NCBI GenBank assembly: GCA_963798075.1 | Contig: CAWCRU010000019.1 | Location: 62,001-126,000, forward strand | Source: DATAOG01 sp963798075 | Lineage (GTDB): Bacteria; Pseudomonadota; Alphaproteobacteria; Geminicoccales; Geminicoccaceae | Direction of reading: 5' to 3' | DNA length: 64,000 nt | Shown here: positions 59,609 to 64,000 of the stretch, piece by piece | Layout: every line of letters starts with the position of its first letter | How positions within the stretch are numbered: position 1 is the first letter of the stretch | The notes under the pieces: generated by a model | The model's input: only the letters and a program-made list of their open reading frames with translations | What the model was told of the DNA's origin: nothing | The model's database searches: none | Position numbers and translations under genes: made by a program

Positions 59609-60553
59609 ATGGACAAGCCGGAAGTTCTGCAGATGATGCCGATCACGCCCAAGGTGCAGGAGCAGGCGGACGCGGCGTTCACGCTGCGCAAGCTCTGGGA
59701 CGCGCCCGATGCCGAGGCGTTCGTCCGCGAGGCCGGGCCCTGGGTGCGCGGCGTCTTCACCAACGGCATCATCGGCGCCGGCAAGGCCCTGCTCGATGGC
59801 CTGCCCAAGGTCGAGATCGTGGGCGTCTATGGGGTCGGGACCGATGCGGTCGACCTCGCGACCGCCCGCGCGCGCGGCATCCGCGTGACCAACACCCCGG
59901 AGGTCCTGACCGTGGGCGTGGCCGAGCTCGGCATGGCGCTGCTGCTCGATGTCGCGCGCCGGGTCGCCTGCAACGACCGCTACGTGCGCGCCGGGCGCTG
60001 GCCCACCGAGGGCGATCCGGTGCTCGCCAACGCGCTCGCCGGCAAGCGGATCGGCATCTTGGGCCTCGGGCGGATCGGCAAGGCGGTGGCGAGGCGCGCC
60101 GAGGCCTTCGAGATGAAGGTCGTCTATCACGGGCCGCACCGGAAGGCGGACGTCGCTTACGACTATTTCCCGGACCTGGTCGAGATGGCGAAGGCGGTCG
60201 ACTGTCTGATGGTGACCTGTCTCGGCGGCCCGACCACGGCGGGCCTGGTCGGCCGCGACGTGATCGAGGCGCTGGGGCCGCAGGGCTGGCTGATCAACGT
60301 CGCGCGCGGCTCGGTGGTCGAGGAGCCGGCGCTGGTCGAGGCGCTCGTGAACGGCCGCCTCGGCGGCGCGGGCCTGGACGTGTTCGCCAACGAGCCGGAC
60401 GTGCCCGAGGCGCTGCTCGGGCTCGACAACGTCGTCCTGCAGCCGCATCAGGCGAGCGCCACCTGGGAGACCCGCGACGCCATGGGTCAGCTCGTGCTCG
60501 ACAACCTGAAGGCGCACTTCGCCGGCCAGCCGCTGCTGACCCCGGTCGTCTGA
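59609..60553 (+). CDS. D-2-hydroxyacid dehydrogenase (glyoxylate/hydroxypyruvate reductase type)
   Basis: The 314-residue enzyme reduces 2-keto acids such as hydroxypyruvate or glyoxylate with NAD(P)H. It has the nucleotide fold GKRIGILGLGRIGKAVARRA, the catalytic Arg in NVARGSVVEEPALVEAL, the Glu in ANEPDVPEALLG, and the His in VLQPHQASATWETRDAMG. ATG 59609 (MDKPEVLQMMP) is preferred over 59573, with GAGAGGGG upstream. With the hydroxypyruvate isomerase at 55372 it could serve glyoxylate or sugar-acid breakdown. Confidence 0.9.
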   Translation: MDKPEVLQMMPITPKVQEQADAAFTLRKLWDAPDAEAFVREAGPWVRGVFTNGIIGAGKALLDGLPKVEIVGVYGVGTDAVDLATARARGIRVTNTPEVLTVGVAELGMALLLDVARRVACNDRYVRAGRWPTEGDPVLANALAGKRIGILGLGRIGKAVARRAEAFEMKVVYHGPHRKADVAYDYFPDLVEMAKAVDCLMVTCLGGPTTAGLVGRDVIEALGPQGWLINVARGSVVEEPALVEALVNGRLGGAGLDVFANEPDVPEALLGLDNVVLQPHQASATWETRDAMGQLVLDNLKAHFAGQPLLTPVV

Positions 60554-60606
60554 AGGAACGCCTCGCCGAGGCCGGGCGGGGCTGGGCCGCGGTCAGGCGG
60601 ACCCTC

Positions 60607-61419
60607 TCATGTGCTTGCGCTCTCGAGCAGCCAGCGGTGGGCGGGCTCGGTGTTGAAGCGCCAGACCCGCCTGGGCCCGGCCATCACGTTCAGGTAGTAG
60701 AGGTCGTAGCCGTGCGCCGTGCCGCAGGGGTGATAGCCCTTGGGTACCAGCACGACGTCGCCGTCCTCGACGGCAAGCGTCTGATCGAGCGAGCGGTCGT
60801 CGGTATAGACCCGCTGCAAGGCAAAACCCTGAGGAGGGTTGAGCCGGTGGTAGTAGGTCTCCTGCAGCTCGCTCTCGTGCGGCAGGTTGTCGGTATCATG
60901 CTTGTGGCTCGGGTAGGACGACCAGCAGCCGGACGGCGTGATCACCTCCACGACCAGGAGCGAATGGGCGGGCTCGCTCTCGGGCAGGATGTCCTGGACG
61001 TGGCGGGTATTGGTGTCCTTGCCGCGCTTCGAATAGGCCACCTGGTCGGGGCCGATCAGGCGGGCCACGTGGGCGCCGCCGCCCGGGGCCGAGCAGACGC
61101 CGAGCTCGAGGCCGGTCGTCGCCTCGATCTCGTAGCGGCCGCCTTTGGGCACATAGACCGAGTGCGGCTTCTTGCCCTCGAACGGGCTCATGCGTTCCCC
61201 GACCTCGCCGAAGTCGTGGCCGCCCGCGCGGATCCGCGCCTTGCCGCCGATCAGCACGAGACACGCTTCGCGCCCGCCCGTCTCCGCATCGAGGCCCTGC
61301 CCAGGCTTCAGCCTATAGAGCTCGAACCCGACATGCCCCCAGCCGGCGCTCGCAGGCGTCACCCGATGGACGAGGCCCTGCCGGTCGGGCGCATGGTTCT
61401 TCAAGAGCAGATCGGGCAT
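60607..61419 (-). CDS. iolB: 5-deoxy-glucuronate isomerase
   Basis: IolB converts 5-deoxy-glucuronate to 2-deoxy-5-keto-gluconate in myo-inositol breakdown. The 270-residue double-cupin protein has TGGREACLVLIGGKARIRAG, ITPSGCWSSYPSHKHDTDNL with metal-binding His residues, LQETYYHRLNPPQGFALQRV and VLVPKGYHPCGTAHGYDLYY. The frame is intact. It lies 20 bases after iolG on the same strand. Confidence 0.95.
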   Translation of the reverse strand: MPDLLLKNHAPDRQGLVHRVTPASAGWGHVGFELYRLKPGQGLDAETGGREACLVLIGGKARIRAGGHDFGEVGERMSPFEGKKPHSVYVPKGGRYEIEATTGLELGVCSAPGGGAHVARLIGPDQVAYSKRGKDTNTRHVQDILPESEPAHSLLVVEVITPSGCWSSYPSHKHDTDNLPHESELQETYYHRLNPPQGFALQRVYTDDRSLDQTLAVEDGDVVLVPKGYHPCGTAHGYDLYYLNVMAGPRRVWRFNTEPAHRWLLESAST

Positions 61420-61439
61420 CGCTCTTCCCCCTCCACCTC

Positions 61440-62438
61440 TCAGTCGAGCCGGACCAGGCGGCCGGTCTGGGTGCTCTCGAGCGCGGCGTCGGCGAGACGG
61501 AGCGCCTCGCGGCCGTCGCGGTAGGTGACCATGGGCGTCTTGCCCTGCTCGACGCAGTCGACGAAGTGGGAAATCTCGGCGTTGTAGGCGGGCGTGTAGC
61601 GCTCGATGAAGAAGTTGAGGACGGGGTCCAAAGCTTCGGTCGCGGAGGCACCCCAGAAGGAGAGCGTGGTCGGCCGCTGGTTGGCGACCTGGAGCATGCC
61701 ATTGGCGCCGAACGCCTCCACCCGCTGGTCGTAGCCGTAGGCCGCGCGCCGGCTGTTGCTGATCTGGCAGATGGCGCCGCTCTTCGCGATCAGCGTGATC
61801 ATCGCGGCGTCGATGTCGCCCGCCTGCGCGATCGCGGGATCGACCAGATGGGCGCCGATCGCCTGCACGGCTGCGATGTCGCCCATCAGGTAGCGGGCCA
61901 TGTCGAAGTCGTGGATGGTCATGTCGCGGAACAGGCCGCCCGAGACCTTGATGTAGGCAATCGGCGGCGGGCCAGGGTCGCGGGACGTGATCAGGACCTG
62001 CTCGAGTTTTCCGATTTCGCCCGCCTGGATGCGCTCGCGGAGCGCCTTGAAGGACGGATCGAAGCGGCGGTTGAAGCCCACCATGATCGTGGCCCCCCGG
62101 TCCTTGATCCGCGTCCAGCAGGCATCGACCTTGGCGAGATCGAGGTCGATCGGCTTCTCGCACAAGACGGCCTTGCCGGCCTCGACCGCGCGCGGCAGGA
62201 GGTCGAGGTGGGTGTCGGTCGAGGATGCGATCAGCACCGCCTGGACAGCGCGGTCCGTCAGGATCTCGTCGACCTCCCGCGCCTTCTTGGCGCCGGTCGC
62301 CTCAGCGGTGCCGGCGGCGGCGGCATCGGCGACGTCGTAGGCCCAGACCAGCTCGGCTCGGGGATGGCGGGCGAGGTTGTGGGCGTGCATACGGCCGATG
62401 CGGCCGCAGCCGAGAATGGCGAATTTGACCATCGTCAT
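61440..62438 (-). CDS. iolG: myo-inositol 2-dehydrogenase
   Basis: IolG oxidises myo-inositol to scyllo-inosose with NAD, the first step of inositol catabolism. The 332-residue GFO/IDH/MOCA-family protein has FAILGCGRIGRMHAHNLARH, the catalytic Lys in AVLCEKPIDLDLAKVD, GFNRRFDPSFKALRERIQ and the catalytic His region FRDMTIHDFDMARYLMG. The frame is intact. It starts 4 bases after iolC, so the two are one operon. Confidence 0.94.
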   Translation of the reverse strand: MTMVKFAILGCGRIGRMHAHNLARHPRAELVWAYDVADAAAAGTAEATGAKKAREVDEILTDRAVQAVLIASSTDTHLDLLPRAVEAGKAVLCEKPIDLDLAKVDACWTRIKDRGATIMVGFNRRFDPSFKALRERIQAGEIGKLEQVLITSRDPGPPPIAYIKVSGGLFRDMTIHDFDMARYLMGDIAAVQAIGAHLVDPAIAQAGDIDAAMITLIAKSGAICQISNSRRAAYGYDQRVEAFGANGMLQVANQRPTTLSFWGASATEALDPVLNFFIERYTPAYNAEISHFVDCVEQGKTPMVTYRDGREALRLADAALESTQTGRLVRLD

Positions 62439-62442
62439 CTAC

Positions 62443-64000
62443 TCACGAGGAGACCGCCTTCGCGGTCGGTTGGTTGTCGGAAAAAACCGGCGGCCGCAGC
62501 CGGTCCCAGGCCTGGATCAGGCGGGCATAGCTCGCGGCCATGCGGGCGGTCGCGGTCGCATCGTCGATCTCGCCCCGCAACCAGGCCTGCGCAGGCTGCC
62601 CAAAGATCGTGCGCCCGATCGCGAAGCCCTTGCAGACCGGCTGGCGGGCGGCGCGCGCGAAGCTCGCCTCGAGCTCGGCCGCAGGCGCATCCAGGCCCAG
62701 CAGGAGCACGCCCCGGCAGTGCGGGTCATGGCGCTGGATGACCTCGGCGATCCGCTGCCAGGCGGCATCGCTCGCGGGATCGGGAAGCTTCCACCAGTCG
62801 GGATAGATGCCAAGCTCATAGAACTGCTCGAGGGCGCGCGCGAGCGTTCGCTCGTCGACCGGGGCTTCGGATTTGCTCGGTATGATCTCGAGCAGCAGCT
62901 CGTGGAAAGTTCTGCGGCAGGCGTCGAACAGGCGGAGGGCCTGGGCTGCCTGCTCGGCGCGCAGCGGCTCCGGATCATCCGGGTGGTAGAAGATCAGGCA
63001 TTTGACGCAGTGTGCGACCGGCCATTCGCGAAGGGTGCAGCCGACATCGGCGCCGCCCTCGAAGCGGATCGGCAGCGAACCCGGCACTTCGATCGGTCGG
63101 CCGATCCACAAAGCCCCGCCGGCGGCATCCCCGGTCGCATCGTCGAGCGCTGCCTGGCCGAGCCGGCCGTCGAGCAGGATGCCGGCGTCCGGCCGTCCGT
63201 GCGAGGCCTGTCGCGACGCCTGGAGGCAGAGCTTCTTGAGGTGGGAAATATGCTCGCGAGTGACTTCGGCGGCGTCCGCCATCGCCTCAATCTGGGCGCG
63301 ATGGTCGAAGGCCATCGCCAGCACCTGCGGCCAAGCGCGCGTGCGGGTGGTCGACCAGTGGATCTGCTCGAGCCCGGCGTCCTTGCGCAACGCTCGCTCG
63401 GTCGAGCCATGCTCCAGAAAGTGGGAAAGCTCGGTCCAGCTCGGCACCGCCGGTGCGCAGCCGTGGCGCGAGACCGCGAACGCGCCGCAGGCATTGGCGT
63501 ACTTGCAGCAGTCCTCGATCGGCGCATCGCGCAGATAGCCGCGCAGAAACCCGCTCATGAAGGCGTCGCCCGCGCCCAGAATGTTGAAGACCTCGATCGG
63601 GAAGCCCGGGCCCTTGATGCCTTGCTCGATGTCGGGGGGGATCGCGCGATCGAACACGGTGCAGCCCATGGGCCCGCGCTTGACGACGATCAGGGCCTTA
63701 GACGCCAGCTCCCGGATCCTGCGGCAGGCGTCGAGCGTGTCGGTCGAGCCGCCCGCGATGTGGATCTCCTCCTCGGTGCCGACGACCACGTCGCAATCCG
63801 GCAGGATGGTCTGGAGGTGGGCGGAGACGCCGGCGCTCGCGACGAAACGCTCCTCGCCGAGGCCGAGCCCGGTCAGGCCCCAGAGCACCGGGCGGTAGTC
63901 GATGTCGAAGATCACCCGGCCGCCGTGCTTCTTCATGAGTCGGATCGCCTTCTTGCTCATGGCATCGAGGTTGGGCTTGGAGAAGTGGGTCCCGGAGACC
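62443..64000 (-). CDS. iolC: 5-dehydro-2-deoxygluconokinase fused to DUF2090, 5' end beyond the window
   Basis: IolC phosphorylates 2-deoxy-5-keto-gluconate in inositol breakdown. The visible 519 residues cover the C-terminal part of the PfkB kinase. They read VSGTHFSKPNLDAMSKKAIR at the window edge, then FDIDYRPVLWGLTGLGLGEE and the catalytic NILGAGDAFMSGFLRGYLRD. The following DUF2090 domain of about 300 residues (LAMAFDHRAQIEAMADAA, LEIIPSKSEAPVDERTLARA, CKGFAIGRTIFGQPAQAWLR) resembles class I aldolases and probably performs the next step, as in other alphaproteobacterial IolC proteins. The frame is intact and runs past 64000. Confidence 0.94.
   Translation of the reverse strand, partial: VSGTHFSKPNLDAMSKKAIRLMKKHGGRVIFDIDYRPVLWGLTGLGLGEERFVASAGVSAHLQTILPDCDVVVGTEEEIHIAGGSTDTLDACRRIRELASKALIVVKRGPMGCTVFDRAIPPDIEQGIKGPGFPIEVFNILGAGDAFMSGFLRGYLRDAPIEDCCKYANACGAFAVSRHGCAPAVPSWTELSHFLEHGSTERALRKDAGLEQIHWSTTRTRAWPQVLAMAFDHRAQIEAMADAAEVTREHISHLKKLCLQASRQASHGRPDAGILLDGRLGQAALDDATGDAAGGALWIGRPIEVPGSLPIRFEGGADVGCTLREWPVAHCVKCLIFYHPDDPEPLRAEQAAQALRLFDACRRTFHELLLEIIPSKSEAPVDERTLARALEQFYELGIYPDWWKLPDPASDAAWQRIAEVIQRHDPHCRGVLLLGLDAPAAELEASFARAARQPVCKGFAIGRTIFGQPAQAWLRGEIDDATATARMAASYARLIQAWDRLRPPVFSDNQPTAKAVSS

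Overview
The window is 64 kb of very GC-rich DNA. It has tightly packed operons, many ATGA or TGATG start-stop overlaps, and long antisense open frames caused by GC bias at third codon positions. Gene content points to an alphaproteobacterium: ntrB-ntrC-ntrY-ntrX-trkA order, a fused ispDF, an ArsR-methyltransferase ahead of metF-metH, MlaA/MlaC, an IalB-like protein, DUF1326 and an iol cluster. A Rhodospirillales-type (for example Geminicoccaceae-like) origin is my inference. No rRNA or tRNA gene was seen.

Layout. 0-7 kb (minus): nitrogen two-component genes ntrB, ntrC, ntrY, ntrX, then trkA, which runs off the left edge. 7-12.5 kb: ispDF, pgpA, pncC, convergent with gnd-gntK, then a thioesterase and an alpha/beta hydrolase. 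12.8-18.9 kb (plus): SLC13-type permease with RCK domains, arginyl/leucyl-tRNA-protein transferase, and a response regulator / small membrane protein / solute-symporter histidine kinase set. 19-21 kb: mlaA-mlaC and a small unknown gene. 21.2-26.7 kb: methionine-cycle operon (ArsR-methyltransferase, metF, metH) behind a promoter that overlaps a dyad. 26.7-32.7 kb: accessory island with a gene-poor AT-richer stretch, a membrane-anchored TPR protein with ten near-identical 141-bp repeats, a HigBA-type and a MazEF-type toxin-antitoxin pair, a coiled-coil membrane protein and an MBL-fold protein.

32.8-42.2 kb (minus): haloacetate-dehalogenase-like gene, hydroxyproline epimerase, DUF1326 protein, a large adenylate cyclase/ATPase/TPR protein, and an ABC importer of the ABC_sub_bind type. 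42.5-45 kb: an AT-richer membrane protein with an embedded spermidine-synthase-like domain, probably acquired. 46-50 kb: histidine operon hisG-hisB-hisH-hisF followed by a three-domain HisA-HisI-HisE fusion, the most unusual gene here. 50.6-55.4 kb: guaB and a cluster of one membrane-anchored peptidyl-prolyl isomerase with three HupE/UreJ-like membrane proteins. 55.4-64 kb: sugar-acid and inositol metabolism (OtnI/Hyi isomerase, tartrate/malate-type dehydrogenase, 2-hydroxyacid dehydrogenase, iolB, iolG, iolC) plus gshA.

A caution for all readers: at least 27 reading-frame breaks fall inside otherwise well-conserved genes, including essential ones (ispDF, hisG, metH, gshA), plus several more in the TPR gene. 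Many lie at short runs or GC dinucleotide repeats. I read most of them as assembly or read errors rather than gene decay. Coordinates of broken genes therefore span all frames from the chosen start to the recovered stop.
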